Shown here: positions 1 to 9,450 of the stretch, piece after piece
Position numbering within the stretch: the stretch's first letter is position 1
Layout: each line of letters opens with the position of its first letter
DNA from: Nostoc sp. CHAB 5824
GTDB lineage: Bacteria; Cyanobacteriota; Cyanobacteriia; Cyanobacteriales; Nostocaceae
Direction of reading: 5' to 3'
Length of the DNA: 64,000 bases
Assembly: GCF_020829665.1 (NCBI RefSeq)
Contig: NZ_JAIVFT010000003.1
Location: forward strand, 62,001 to 126,000
Translations under genes and position numbers: made by a program
Notes under the pieces: model-generated
Seen by the model: the letters and a program-made list of their open reading frames with translations, nothing else
What the model was told of the DNA's origin: nothing
Database searches by the model: none

Positions 1-60
1 AACCCCTGAAATATTGATACTAATATCCTAATGTCATTTTGCATGGGGCATTAGGCATTG

Positions 61-106
61 TTATTCTTCCCCTGCCCCCCCTGCTTCCCCTGCTTCCCCT
101 TCTACA
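61..106. repeat. Pyrimidine-rich low-complexity tract
   Basis: CCCCTGC/CTTCCCCTGC units in tandem just downstream of the glycosyltransferase gene. Similar CCCCTGCTCCC tracts recur at about 19200-19250, 51940-51975 and 61000-61045, so this is a dispersed low-complexity family. No gene is seen in the first 100 bases. Confidence 0.6.
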
Positions 107-1289
107 TCAACTCCATCTCCCGCAACCCCTGGCGTAGTCTTTTCGCTTCTTCGGGATTATACCTTTCATGAAGGGCGATCGCTTTTCTAAAAGCTGTTAA
201 ACTATCTTGATGATTGCCAACTTTGAGCAACACTACCCCTAAATTTTGATAGGCTTCGGCATAGTTGGGATTTAACGCGATTGCATTTTGATAATATGCG
301 ATCGCATCTGTAAATAAACCTAAGGCTTTAAATATCATCGCCAAATTATAATGTCCAACAACAAAAGTAGGGTCAATTTTCAAAGTTGTGGCGTAAGCAG
401 TTTTCGCACCGTTGAAATCTCCTGCTGCTTTGAGTAAGTTACCCAAGTTGTTGTATGCTCCTAGTTTTAACATGGGATAAATTGGCAATTTGATGGCAGC
501 TTGATAATGAGAAATAGCCTGTGGGGATTTTTGCAACCGACTGTAAGCAATGCCTAAATGGTAGTGGAGTTCATATAAAATATCGTAGTTTTCTTCAGCA
601 CCGATGATTCCTCGTCTAAGCAATTCCATACCTTGGGTAATTTTCCCAGTTTCCACATACAATGCCCCTAATTTACTGCAAACATAGGGGTCATTAGGAT
701 GAGTAGCGAGAAACCCTTCCATCGCCGTAGCTGCTTTGGCATATTTGTTATTTTGAGCGATCGCACTTTTTTGATATCCTACGTGTAAAAGTGCCACTCC
801 TGGTAGATAACCCACTTGCCAATGGGGTTCTTTGGTTAAAATTGCTGACACGCTATCATCGACTAAGGCATGATAAGGACGGTCAAAGCGAATATCTGGA
901 TGATTGCGAAACAGCCTAGAAACCAGAGAATAGGGAGATTGTTCTGCACCAACTTCGTGGCGGACGAGGTTGATGAGCAGGTATTCGTCTCTTGCGATCG
1001 CCTCTCGCAACTGCGATCCAATTGCTGGTGTCAGAGTTTCATCAGCATCTAATACCAGAATCCAATCTCCAGTGACATATTTTAGAGCTGCATTGCGGGC
1101 AGCACTGAAGTCATTACACCATTTAAAATGATGGACTTTTGCACCGAGTTGTTGGGCAATATTGGGAGTGCGATCAATTGAGCCTGTATCCAAGACTACC
1201 ATTTCATCCACCACTTTTCTGACACTGCTTAGACATTTAGGCAGTGTTGCTGCTTCATTTTTCACAATCATGCACAGACTGAGTTTCAT
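102..1289 (-). CDS. Family 2 glycosyltransferase with C-terminal TPR repeats
   Basis: About 395 residues. The N-terminal third is a short GT2 fold: CMIVKNEA at the start, VVLDTGSIDRT around residue 35, and the metal/nucleotide-sugar DADE motif near residue 80. The second half (about 190-385) is a run of tetratricopeptide repeats with typical A-x-x-x-Y-x-x-A and NPNYAEAYQNLG spacing. GT2-TPR fusions are common in cyanobacteria; substrates are generally unknown and likely cell-surface glycans or proteins. The longest frame starts 16 codons earlier at 1337, but MKLSLCMIVKNE at 1289 is the usual N-terminus of the family. It is monocistronic, followed by a low-complexity tract. The family call is firm; the substrate is not. 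Confidence 0.85.
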   Translation of the reverse strand: MKLSLCMIVKNEAATLPKCLSSVRKVVDEMVVLDTGSIDRTPNIAQQLGAKVHHFKWCNDFSAARNAALKYVTGDWILVLDADETLTPAIGSQLREAIARDEYLLINLVRHEVGAEQSPYSLVSRLFRNHPDIRFDRPYHALVDDSVSAILTKEPHWQVGYLPGVALLHVGYQKSAIAQNNKYAKAATAMEGFLATHPNDPYVCSKLGALYVETGKITQGMELLRRGIIGAEENYDILYELHYHLGIAYSRLQKSPQAISHYQAAIKLPIYPMLKLGAYNNLGNLLKAAGDFNGAKTAYATTLKIDPTFVVGHYNLAMIFKALGLFTDAIAYYQNAIALNPNYAEAYQNLGVVLLKVGNHQDSLTAFRKAIALHERYNPEEAKRLRQGLREMELM

Positions 1290-2061
1290 ATTGCCAATAA
1301 ATTCTGGTTCAAATTTTTTGTCTACTGTAATGACCAACTTTTATTTTGTGCCAATATAGCATCAGATCATCATAAGGCGACTTTTTAACAAAGGACAGGA
1401 TAAGGGTACTTTATTTGGCATCAAACCGCGTTCGGAGTCATTAGTCCAAGAGAAACAACGCCCACTCTTTAACACGGTTTGAATTAGTCCGATGAAAGAC
1501 AAAGTTTTTCCAGCCACCCTTCTCTACAAGAGGCTGCGCCAACAATAGGATGAGGGCATCGCAAGGGACGGGGTATGCAACAATGACTAATGACTACTTA
1601 ATCAAAAATACTCAAGTTCATTTGTTAGACAAGCTGACTGAAACTAAATCAAGATATATCTGTTTTAGTTTTTTGACAATTTTTCTAAATAAGGCTAAAA
1701 AATCTTAACAGGCTGAGTCTCTACAAAGCTTGCTATATTAAGCTGTAAAGTGTAATTTTGATTCTTGTCACACTATGGGTACAATCTAATTCGCTCTAAA
1801 CTGCATAGAAGTAAATTTACCCTTCACGCTTAGATTTATAAAATTGAGACTGAAGAAGTCTTTGCTGACGATGGCGATCCGAGTCGATTTAAAATTCTAT
1901 AAAATCGTCCCTTCCCTGTATTTAATCCTCTAACACGTGTACACTCTAGATAATAGATTTATATAATGTAGATTGGGTAATGATTAATAATATTTTAAAC
2001 TAGATATTACTTCTATTGAATGGTTATATAACTATAATACACATTATATAAAGAGTCATAT
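1290..2061. other. Intergenic region, no gene seen
   Basis: About 770 bases between divergent genes. It holds a degenerate repeat-like stretch near 1530-1600 (GAGGCTGCGCC, GGGCATCGCAAGG, then TGACTAATGACTAC). The last 150 bases before pxcA are very AT-rich and should carry its promoter. No convincing ORF or RNA gene was found on either strand. Confidence 0.5.
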
Positions 2062-3348
2062 ATGATGAAAAATTCATTTGCCAAAACAGTAAATTTACTT
2101 CGCCGAAATCTTAAAGAATATTTGCGATCGCTTAAGCATTGGTTTTTAGATACACCAGAAAGGGTACTCTTAGAAGCTCAACAAGCAGCTCAGAGGATTA
2201 AAAACATTGAAAGAGAACATTTTGACGGTAAGAAAATATCTTTACAATCAGTAAATTATACTGAAAATGTGATGTCTTATTGGCAAGTATATCTCGATAA
2301 AAATTTAAGTATTATCAAAATAAGGCTTGCCGAATTCCAGCTTAGTCGGGGAATTGTCAATATCTCTACTTCTGTCTTATTAGAAAAATTGAAAATTATT
2401 GATGAAGTTGTAGAGAAATACGCTATAAAGGATGAACTAATTAGGCACAGCGTGTTAGTCTCAACTTCTCAACCGCTACAAATTAACCAGAACGAAATCA
2501 ACAAACAACCAGAGTCATCTAATATTAATGATATTCAAGCTACACCTCCATCTCAAAACACTGGAACTTTTCCGAGGTCTATTGGCAAAACAGTTAATAG
2601 AATTAAAGCAGATTTTGCCCCGCAGGCAGAAGAAGAATTTATTAGGAATTACCGAATTTCTCGAAATAAGACAAGAACTGCTCTGAGATTTTTAATAGTT
2701 CTAATTATTATACCCGTTTTAACTCAGCATTTTTCTAAACAATTCTTAGTAACTCCCATCTTAGAAAAAAATATAGGGCAGAATTCAACTCAAATTTTTA
2801 TTAATTCTGATATGGAAAAAGAAGCTTTCCATGAATTATATAATTTTCAAGCAGAACTGAGATTTGAATATTTGCTCAATCAAACACCTCCACTTTCTTC
2901 AGACGTAATAAAAGAAAAAATTCAACACAAAGCAATTGAAATAGCTGAGAAGGCTCATATTCAAAGTATTAACGATATCAGCAATGTTTTTGCAGATATA
3001 ATTTCACTAATTTCTTTTAGCATAATCATAGTTATAAGCAGAAAAGAAATTGTGATTTTGAAGTCTTTTATAGATACTATTGTCTATGGTCTCAGCGATA
3101 GTGCTAAGGCTTTTTTAATTATTTTATTTACAGACATATTCGTAGGGTTTCACTCACCACATGGGTGGGAGGTTATTTTGGAAGGGTTAGCAGAACATTT
3201 AGGTTTGACAGCCAGTAGAAATGCAATATTTTTATTTATTGCAACATTCCCTGTGATTTTAAACACTATCTTTAAATACTGGATATTCCGCTATCTGAGT
3301 CGCTTATCTCCATCGGCATTAGCTACATTAAAAGAGATGGATGAGTAA
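2062..3348 (+). CDS. pxcA: Proton extrusion protein PxcA (CemA family)
   Basis: 428 residues. The soluble N-terminal half (about 1-205) has the family's opening pattern, with RSLKHWFLDTPERVLLEA near residue 23. The C-terminal half is the CemA/PxcA membrane domain with four predicted membrane segments (about 212-232, 312-330, 345-370, 390-410), including the conserved FVGFHSPHGWE stretch near 360. PxcA proteins are needed for light-induced, Na+-dependent proton extrusion at the cytoplasmic membrane, and plastid CemA is the homologue. The length fits cyanobacterial PxcA (about 420-470). Two adjacent ATGs (2062, 2065) are possible starts. It is preceded by a long AT-rich leader and followed by a short membrane protein gene on the same strand. 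Confidence 0.9.
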   Translation: MMKNSFAKTVNLLRRNLKEYLRSLKHWFLDTPERVLLEAQQAAQRIKNIEREHFDGKKISLQSVNYTENVMSYWQVYLDKNLSIIKIRLAEFQLSRGIVNISTSVLLEKLKIIDEVVEKYAIKDELIRHSVLVSTSQPLQINQNEINKQPESSNINDIQATPPSQNTGTFPRSIGKTVNRIKADFAPQAEEEFIRNYRISRNKTRTALRFLIVLIIIPVLTQHFSKQFLVTPILEKNIGQNSTQIFINSDMEKEAFHELYNFQAELRFEYLLNQTPPLSSDVIKEKIQHKAIEIAEKAHIQSINDISNVFADIISLISFSIIIVISRKEIVILKSFIDTIVYGLSDSAKAFLIILFTDIFVGFHSPHGWEVILEGLAEHLGLTASRNAIFLFIATFPVILNTIFKYWIFRYLSRLSPSALATLKEMDE

Positions 3349-3435
3349 TTGATAATTCATAATTTATAATTATTTTGGCGTATTTATATCCTGATTCGCT
3401 AGGCTATGTATATCCTGGTTTTTCTGAAGCGTACT

Positions 3436-3912
3436 ATGGATTTTGAAAGTAAAGCCAATGCCCCAACTCCCACAGACAACATAGAGTTTGCTCAACCAAC
3501 TACTACTCGTAAGCCATTGCAATTGCTGCGATATACTGAGGCTTTGCTACGCCGCCCGACCGTAGCAATACTGCTACCGATTTTGCCACCAAAACTGAGC
3601 AATAGATTCCAAGCAACCTCATCTTTGGCAGATGATTCTTTTAAGGAATTAGCAGAAATTGACCTAGACACTATTAATGATTTTGAACTGCAACCTGCAC
3701 GAATTTGTGTTGGTTTAAGCTTTATTGGTTTTGGAGCGCTGATGATATTAGTGCTACTGCTGTACTTAAACACGTTGCGTCCAGAACTCAGTACGGGTGA
3801 GCAAATTCGGCAATACTGGTATCAATATGTTTGGTTTGTCAGTTTGGGTGTTACGGGCATGTTTATGTTAGGTCGTGAAGCGATGCGTCCTATGCCAAAG
3901 CGAGGGAAATGA
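3436..3912 (+). CDS. Conserved cyanobacterial membrane protein of unknown function
   Basis: 158 residues from ATG 3436; an upstream ATG at 3406 would add ten residues (MYILVFLKRT) that look like read-through of leader. There is an N-terminal hydrophilic stretch of about 85 residues, then two membrane segments (about 93-115 and 130-150) and a basic tail (RPMPKRGK). I recognise no domain. It lies 87 bases after pxcA on the same strand and may be co-transcribed. Function unknown. Confidence 0.6.
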   Translation: MDFESKANAPTPTDNIEFAQPTTTRKPLQLLRYTEALLRRPTVAILLPILPPKLSNRFQATSSLADDSFKELAEIDLDTINDFELQPARICVGLSFIGFGALMILVLLLYLNTLRPELSTGEQIRQYWYQYVWFVSLGVTGMFMLGREAMRPMPKRGK

Positions 3913-3944
3913 AAATAGCAAGTGCTGATTTAAAGTAATTGGTA

Positions 3945-4056
3945 ATACTTTACGGGTTCGCGTAGCTTCCGTAGGAAAGGCAACTCTCACGTTCGCGTAG
4001 CGTGTCGCAGACAGACGCTGCACGTAGCTTGCTTCTCCGTAGGGGTACGCCTACGT
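3945..4056. repeat. Cluster of short palindromic repeats (CGTAGC type)
   Basis: Tandem and inverted short units such as TTCGCGTAGC, TCCGTAGG, GCACGTAGC and GGGGTACGCC. Related pieces occur at 29737-29800, 40583-40620 and 40699-40760. The cluster abuts the 5' side of the gene remnant at 4043-4156, as if it had inserted into or replaced the upstream part. Confidence 0.6.
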
Positions 4057-4156
4057 AATTAAGTTTTATAATGGGGATTTAGAAAGAGGCATAAAACTTG
4101 CCGATGATGAAGAGGGACTTAAACTCTTAGAATTGGTTAAAAGTTATGAATTTTAA
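4043..4156 (+). pseudogene. 3' remnant of an unidentified gene
   Basis: The frame beginning after a TAG at 4040 reads through the repeat (YAYVI) into a clearly protein-like tail with residues DLERGIKLADDEEGLKLL, ending at TAA 4154-4156. It has no start codon and no 5' part. Composition and the balanced acidic/basic helix suggest the last ~32 residues of a real protein whose front has been lost. I cannot name the family. Confidence 0.45.
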
Positions 4157-4246
4157 TTCAAAATTTTTTAATTAATAATCATAAATTTTAGAAATTAATA
4201 CTTCAAAATATGCTTTGGTAGAAGCAGTCGTTATGAAATTTTATAT

Positions 4247-5116
4247 ATGGATTATGATGCTTTCATTGTTCCACCAGGTTCAAAGATTTCTCTGAAAAAA
4301 AACTATGACCCAGCCTATAAGACTGAGTTTCATGAAAAAGCTGATGCTGCCATAAAATTACAAGCAGATATTGAACGACTAGCAAATTACCAAAATATTC
4401 TCTACGCTCAAAACACCTATTCCTTGTTGATTATTTTTCAAGCAATGGATGCTGCTGGTAAAGATAGCACAATTAAACATGTAACCTCTGGTGTTAACCC
4501 GCAAGGATTTCAGGTGTTTAGTTTCAAGGGGCCCAGTGCGGAAGAATTAGACCATGACTACCTGTGGCGAACAACAAAGGCTTTGCCAGAAAGAGGTCGA
4601 ATTGGAATATTCAACCGTTCATACTATGAAGAAACGCTAGTGGTTCGTGTCCATCCAGAAATGCTGAAAAAGCAACAACTTCCCCACTTTCCTGAAGGGA
4701 ATAAAATATGGAAGCAGCGTTTTGAAGAAATCAATAATTTTGAAAAATATTTGGTAAATAATGGTGTGATTATTCTGAAGTTTTTTCTGAATGTCTCAAA
4801 ATCAGAGCAAAAAAAACGTTTTTTACAACGGATTGATTTTCCTGAAAAAAATTGGAAGTTTTCAGATAGCGATGTCCGAGAAAGAGCTTTTTGGGATGAT
4901 TATATGAATGCTTATGAAGAGGTTTTTAACAACACTAGTACAGAATGGGCCCCTTGGTATATTATTCCTGCTGATCGCAAATGGTTTACACGCCTGACCG
5001 TTGCCAATATCATCTGTACAAAATTACAAGAACTCAATCTGCAATACCCGACAGTTAGTGAAGAACATAGGCAGCAACTTTTGCAGGCGAAACGCATTTT
5101 AGAGCAAGAAGATTAA
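4247..5116 (+). CDS. Polyphosphate kinase 2 family protein
   Basis: 289 residues, a typical single-domain PPK2 size. Walker A-like [13 protein letters not shown] lies near residue 67, [17 protein letters not shown] near 124 (lid and Walker B region of PPK2), and [14 protein letters not shown] around 206. PPK2 enzymes transfer phosphate between polyphosphate and nucleoside mono- or diphosphates; the short single-domain type usually works toward AMP or ADP/GDP, and the preference cannot be read from sequence. It stands alone, with an AT-rich leader. It is one of three phosphate-related genes in the first 20 kb, the others being a PhoX-like gene and phoD. Confidence 0.88.
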   Translation: MDYDAFIVPPGSKISLKKNYDPAYKTEFHEKADAAIKLQADIERLANYQNILYAQNTYSLLIIFQAMDAAGKDSTIKHVTSGVNPQGFQVFSFKGPSAEELDHDYLWRTTKALPERGRIGIFNRSYYEETLVVRVHPEMLKKQQLPHFPEGNKIWKQRFEEINNFEKYLVNNGVIILKFFLNVSKSEQKKRFLQRIDFPEKNWKFSDSDVRERAFWDDYMNAYEEVFNNTSTEWAPWYIIPADRKWFTRLTVANIICTKLQELNLQYPTVSEEHRQQLLQAKRILEQED

Positions 5117-5255
5117 TCTATATAACTTGATAAGTAAAGGCAAAAGAATGCTTAAGTAGTTCAAACATACTTGTGCATGGTTTAAACTATGGAAAAATCT
5201 ACAATCTAAAATCCTTGCATTCCTTTCCCAAAGTAACTACCTTTAGGTATCGGGT

Positions 5256-5316
5256 TAATCTAAAATCCAAAATCCAAAATCCAAAATCCAAAATTCAAAA
5301 TTCAAAATCCAAAATT
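5256..5316. repeat. Short tandem repeat, AATCCAA/AATTCAA heptamers
   Basis: About eight consecutive heptamers (AAATCCA, AAATTCA) directly in front of the miaE start. It is the same family as 15267-15301 and the translated copy at 24852-24890. Confidence 0.85.
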
Positions 5317-5326
5317 GATTGACTCT

Positions 5327-5923
5327 GTGCTTACTCAGTTACCGACTATCAACGTCCTGAAACAACCTACTAGCTCTGCTTGGGTTGAACAAGCGATCGC
5401 TAACTTAGACATCATCTTACTCGACCACTCCCACTGTGAACGCAAAGCAGCAGGCGTAGCCTTGAACATGATGTTTCGCTACCCTTCCAATACTAAAATG
5501 GTTCGGGAACTAACTGCGATCGCCCGCGAAGAACTAGAACACTTTGAGCTAGTTAACCAATGGTTAGAACGCCGGAATATTCCCCTGGCTCCGCTACCAC
5601 CGCCTCCTTATGGCGCGGGTTTAAAAGCTGCTGTCCGCCTCAAAGAACCTGAGCGATTTCTGGATTCCTTACTAGTCACTGGTTTAATTGAAGCTCGCTC
5701 TCATGAACGCCTGGGACTATTAGCTGCTCACTGTCCAGAGCCAGAATTAGCAAAATTTTATCGTGGGTTGATGGCATCCGAAGCGCGTCACTACGGTATA
5801 TACTGGGTATTAGCTGCTACTTACTTCGACAGAGAAATAGTCATGCAACGGCTTGATGAATTGGCAATTGTCGAAAGTGAGTTGCTGGCGACTTTGCACC
5901 CAGAACCTAGAATTCACAGTTAG
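5327..5923 (+). CDS. miaE: tRNA 2-methylthio-N6-isopentenyladenosine hydroxylase MiaE
   Basis: About 198 residues. A ferritin-like diiron hydroxylase that hydroxylates the isopentenyl group of ms2i6A37 in tRNA. Iron-ligand motifs are visible: HSHCERKAAG near residue 33, REELEHFE near 64, an E in LIEARSHERL near 120, and ASEARHY near 150. The tandem heptamer repeat leaves no ATG before codon ~48. Candidate starts are GTG 5327 (giving MLTQLPTIN) and TTG 5315; I prefer GTG because the TTG lies at the edge of the repeat. A VOC gene follows 18 bases after the stop. Confidence 0.88.
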   Translation: MLTQLPTINVLKQPTSSAWVEQAIANLDIILLDHSHCERKAAGVALNMMFRYPSNTKMVRELTAIAREELEHFELVNQWLERRNIPLAPLPPPPYGAGLKAAVRLKEPERFLDSLLVTGLIEARSHERLGLLAAHCPEPELAKFYRGLMASEARHYGIYWVLAATYFDREIVMQRLDELAIVESELLATLHPEPRIHS

Positions 5924-5941
5924 TAGACTAAGGCAACAGAT

Positions 5942-6346
5942 ATGAAGCTTCAGCTAACACACCTGAGACTGCTTGTCTCCAATTACAAAGATTCTTTTCT
6001 GTTCTACCGGGATCTGCTGAAATTTGATGTCGATTGGGGCGATGAAGATAGTGGATATGCTGAGTTTAATACCGGATATCTCAAGCTCGGTTTGTTCAAA
6101 AAAGAATTAATGGCTGAAGTAGTTCCAAGAATCGAACAGCCTTCATATGTTGTCAATCGAGATAAAATTGTCTTGATTTTCGCAGTTGATAACGTGGATG
6201 AGGTCTATGAGCAAGTAAAAGTTCAGAATGCGATCGTTGTGACTCAACCACAAGATCGTCCCGACTGGGGAATTCGCACAGCTCATTTTCGCGATCCTGA
6301 TGGCAATCTCATCGAAATTTACAACAATCTAGGAATTGTCAGTTAA
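5942..6346 (+). CDS. VOC (glyoxalase/bleomycin resistance) superfamily protein
   Basis: 134 residues with paired beta-alpha-beta-beta-beta modules: THLRLLVSNYKDSFLFYRDLL at the N-terminus, and the second metal-side motif AHFRDPDGNLIEIYNN at the C-terminus. Size fits single-domain VOC proteins that dimerise around a metal site. These include lyases, dioxygenases and antibiotic-binding proteins, so substrate is unknown. It is 18 bases downstream of miaE, probably on the same transcript. Confidence 0.82.
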   Translation: MKLQLTHLRLLVSNYKDSFLFYRDLLKFDVDWGDEDSGYAEFNTGYLKLGLFKKELMAEVVPRIEQPSYVVNRDKIVLIFAVDNVDEVYEQVKVQNAIVVTQPQDRPDWGIRTAHFRDPDGNLIEIYNNLGIVS

Positions 6347-6425
6347 AAGTTCGCTGCCAATAACTATCCAATATCTAAACTACAAACTTGGCTCTAACAC
6401 CAAGTGTATTGCATTATATATAAAT

Positions 6426-6452
6426 AGGGGACATATAACAAATATGTCTCCT
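6426..6452. repeat. Short hairpin AGGGGACATAT...ATATGTCTCCT
   Basis: An 11-base inverted repeat with one G-U type mismatch and a 5-base loop, lying between the convergent VOC and PEP-CTERM genes. It could end either transcript, but no long T-run follows. Confidence 0.4.
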
Positions 6453-6559
6453 ACAAACTTTAGGCATTTTTAGCCTTTCAAATTTCTTAGTCATTAAAGC
6501 TAGAATAATGTTTAATTACAGTTCTATTCAGGCTAGCTTCGACTATTCAGGTTCACTGT

Positions 6560-7174
6560 CTATGTAGATGCTGGCTTTTTCTTGAGAACTCTATTCATCA
6601 AACCAACGATCAACAGACCGAAAATTGCGCCAGGTTCAGGAATAGCAGTTGCTGTCAACTTACCCCCAAGATCCAATTTACAGTTTGGGTATGTGTCGCA
6701 TACTTCTGGTGAAAGGTCATCCTTTAAGAATATCTTAGCCGTTAGCAATCCTTGATCAGGATTCAGGTAAGTATAAAAATCTAACCCTGTCACATCTTTT
6801 GCAAAGTCAATTCCTAAATCAAAACCATTCGGTGTGTCAAAGTCACCCGTTTGTAGAACAGTCTTTGCAACTGTATCAAAGTTGAAATTGAAACTACTGT
6901 CTGGTTGCGGAAAATCGTAGTTGAAATTTTGCAACAAAGTTCCTTGTGGGTCGAAGAAAGAAATGGCAAAATCAGTCAACTGATCCTTTGTGACAATGCT
7001 TCCCAGGAAATTATCGTCATAGCTGAACTGCCCTTTAGCTGAATAACCTTTATCACCAAGCCAATCAAGCTCAAAAGAAGCAGCATCAGCGCTGGAAACG
7101 TGAATTAAAGTAGCCATAGAACCCAAAGCCGCAACAGCTACAGTAGCTTTGATTTTGTTACAAATGCTTTTCAT
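6560..7174 (-). CDS. PEP-CTERM sorting domain protein
   Basis: 204 residues from ATG 7174; the longest frame starts at 7219. It has a Sec signal peptide (MKSICNKIK, a hydrophobic stretch, then SSADAASF cleavage-like site) and a secreted beta-rich middle. The C-terminus is classic PEP-CTERM: AIPEPGAIFGLLIVG, then NRVLKKK. Such proteins are recognised by an exosortase (EpsH type) and anchored or released at the cell surface, often with exopolysaccharide. Only two cysteines lie in the middle (CDTYPNC). A second PEP-CTERM gene is at 39765. Specific role unknown. Confidence 0.85.
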   Translation of the reverse strand: MKSICNKIKATVAVAALGSMATLIHVSSADAASFELDWLGDKGYSAKGQFSYDDNFLGSIVTKDQLTDFAISFFDPQGTLLQNFNYDFPQPDSSFNFNFDTVAKTVLQTGDFDTPNGFDLGIDFAKDVTGLDFYTYLNPDQGLLTAKIFLKDDLSPEVCDTYPNCKLDLGGKLTATAIPEPGAIFGLLIVGLMNRVLKKKPAST

Positions 7175-7823
7175 TTTCTTAATAACAGCAATAGATTCTA
7201 ATGTTGTTGTAGTTGTCAATCAAGTTTTTATCAGCATTGTAATACCATTTCTTTGTGATAATGCGCCAAACTCTGCTTTATAAAAAAGCTTACACCATAC
7301 ATAAAATGAGACTTTTGGGTTGGCACATATTCATATTGAATTGGTTGAATAAATACTGATATTGCTTCAAAAGGTGAGAGCTAGAAAATTAATTCATTTG
7401 CCTAATTAGGCACAATAAAAGGAAATATAGCCTATATATACTTAGCTCTTCCTTTTGATAGATGCCTTACACTCTAAGCATTATGATAACAATTGCTCTT
7501 CTTTGACCTGATTAAGGCCTAAAACATAAAACACCTTGGGGCAGATTGTATCATTATATTTGATCGAATATTTACAGTTTATGGTTATTTTCTTGACAAT
7601 AAAATAAAAATATTAGATTTTTTTTAAAAAATTTTTTATTAGTTAAAAATTTGTTTAACTTCTCTTAAACATACATTGTTTCACTACCACCACATAATCC
7701 TTTTTTTACGTTGAGAAATAGGGAGCGGTAGAACTAATAATCTTAAATTAAATCAAGCATTACCTAAACTTAATCGAAATAGAATATTTTTTCATAAGCA
7801 TTTGACGTAACCAAACCATCTTC
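7175..7823. other. AT-rich divergent intergenic region
   Basis: About 650 bases between the PEP-CTERM gene and the PhoX-like gene, with both promoters presumably here. It contains long A/T runs at 7618-7645 and several TTAA tetramers (7645-7680) that are not regularly spaced. No ORF is supported. Confidence 0.4.
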
Positions 7824-9128
7824 ATGACATTTTCAAGACGCAAATTCTTTGCAATAGCAGGCACGACCGCTGCTAGCACCTTGCTAGCATCTCCTTTGGA
7901 AGGTCTTCTTGCCAGACAAGCCAATGGTCAACCTGTATTTGGTGGAGGTTACGGGTCGCTTGTACCAGATCCCAATGGCTTGTTAGATTTGCCAGCCGGA
8001 TTTCAGTATCGAACTTTCTCTCTAACAGGGGAACTCATGAACGATGGCGCTTTAGTGCCTGGTGGTCATGATGGCATGGCAACTTTCCCTGGTCCGAGAA
8101 ACACAGTAATTTTAGTTCGCAACCACGAACTTAGCCCTGATTCAGATACACAAGTCCAAGGGCCACATCCCTACGATCCATTTTGTAAAGGTGGTACAAC
8201 AAACTTAGTTGTTGGGCCTAACCGTCAGTTAATCAAACACTTTACTTCCCTAAGTGGAACCTATCGTAACTGTGCAGGTGGACTAACTCCTTGGGGTTCA
8301 TGGATTACCTGTGAAGAAAACACCTCTACTCCGACTTCGTCTCCGGTAGGCGATTTGGATTATGTCTCGAAGTTCCACGGCTATAACTTTGAAGTTCCAG
8401 CTAGCACCACTTCTCCTATACAGCCTGAGCCTCTAATAGCTATGGGACGCTTTAACCATGAAGCTGTTGCCATAGACCCCAAAACTGGAATTGTCTATGA
8501 GACAGAAGACCGAGGAGATAGCCTGTTCTACCGTTTTATCCCGAAAGTGCCTGGTAAGTTAAAAGAAGGAGGCACTCTTCAAGCTTTAAAAATCAAAGAT
8601 ATCTATCAAGCACAAACCTTTGCTAATTTCCCCAAGCGCAAGCCCATGAAAGTAGAATGGGTGACGATTACTGATCCCAATCCACCTGAAGATACTGTAC
8701 GAGAAGAAGGTTTTGCAAAAGGAGCAGCCCAGTTTGCCCGTGGGGAAGGTATCTGGTATAGCAACGGTGAATTTTACTTTTGCTGTACGAGTGGTGGTGC
8801 TTTAGAGCTTGGTCAGGTCTGGCGCTACATTCCGGCTCAAGAGACAATTGAACTGTTTGTAGAGTCTACATCTGCTGCCGAACTGGAGAATCCTGATAAC
8901 ATAGTTATCTCACCCTATGGCGATCTCATTCTTTGTGAAGATGGAGATGACCAGCAATTCTTAGTAGGTGTTACTCCCAAAGGTAAACTCTATCAATTCG
9001 CGCGTAATGCTATCAATGACAGCGAGTTTGCTGGTGCATGTTTCTCACCTGATGGTAAAACTTTGTTCGTCAACATCCAAACTCCTGGTATTACTTTCGC
9101 AATCTGGGGCCCTTGGCGTAGGTCATAG
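7824..9128 (+). CDS. PhoX-like (DUF839) Tat-exported protein
   Basis: 434 residues. The N-terminus is a twin-arginine signal (SRRKFFAIAGTTAASTLL) ending around residue 35. The rest is a DUF839/PhoX-type propeller with VRNHELSPD near 98, GGLTPWGSWITCEE near 153 and GRFNHEAVAID near 208. These are the conserved family motifs around the Ca/Fe metal centre of PhoX phosphatases. True PhoX enzymes are usually longer (about 600 or more residues), so phosphatase activity is likely but unproven. A strong intrinsic terminator follows at 9208. The partner phosphatase PhoD is 8 kb downstream. Confidence 0.8.
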   Translation: MTFSRRKFFAIAGTTAASTLLASPLEGLLARQANGQPVFGGGYGSLVPDPNGLLDLPAGFQYRTFSLTGELMNDGALVPGGHDGMATFPGPRNTVILVRNHELSPDSDTQVQGPHPYDPFCKGGTTNLVVGPNRQLIKHFTSLSGTYRNCAGGLTPWGSWITCEENTSTPTSSPVGDLDYVSKFHGYNFEVPASTTSPIQPEPLIAMGRFNHEAVAIDPKTGIVYETEDRGDSLFYRFIPKVPGKLKEGGTLQALKIKDIYQAQTFANFPKRKPMKVEWVTITDPNPPEDTVREEGFAKGAAQFARGEGIWYSNGEFYFCCTSGGALELGQVWRYIPAQETIELFVESTSAAELENPDNIVISPYGDLILCEDGDDQQFLVGVTPKGKLYQFARNAINDSEFAGACFSPDGKTLFVNIQTPGITFAIWGPWRRS

Positions 9129-9207
9129 AGACTGAATCAAAAACTTTTATTCTTTTATCCCTGTTGTAATGACTTGGAATACTTTTTAATAATGCTAATC
9201 GGCGGTA

Positions 9208-9246
9208 GGGAGTAAGGCAAGCATCGCTTGCCTTACTCCCTTTTTA
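9208..9246 (+). terminator. Rho-independent terminator after the PhoX-like gene
   Basis: A perfect 15-base stem (GGGAGTAAGGCAAGC / GCTTGCCTTACTCCC), a 3-base loop ATC, then TTTTT. It lies 80 bases past the stop codon. Confidence 0.85.
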
Positions 9247-9319
9247 CTTGTTAGATGATTATTATCTTGATTAAGAGTTAAGCTGTCGCGCATTTAACTT
9301 GCACATCTTTTCGTATTGG

Positions 9320-9365
9320 CTGTTGACTGTTGACAGTTGACAGTTAACCGTCAGCGGTCAACGAA
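9320..9365. repeat. Short repeat of TGTTGACTGTTGACAG units
   Basis: Direct and inverted copies of TTGAC/GTCAA (TGTTGACTGTTGACAGTT, then CAGCGGTCAACG). They resemble the tandem heptamers elsewhere and can fold back. The region around it (9247-9450) has no gene. Confidence 0.45.
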
Positions 9366-9450
9366 CTTAGGAAGTAACTGTGTAATTTCAAAGCGTAATA
9401 GCTTATTTAAGTAGATTAACTTATTGACAAAAGTTATATTGTCTTAAACT

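Noticed and set aside
7645..7680. TTAA-rich stretch upstream of the PhoX-like gene as a Pho box
   Set aside because: The TTAA units are spaced 12 and 10 bases, not a regular 11, in very AT-rich DNA.
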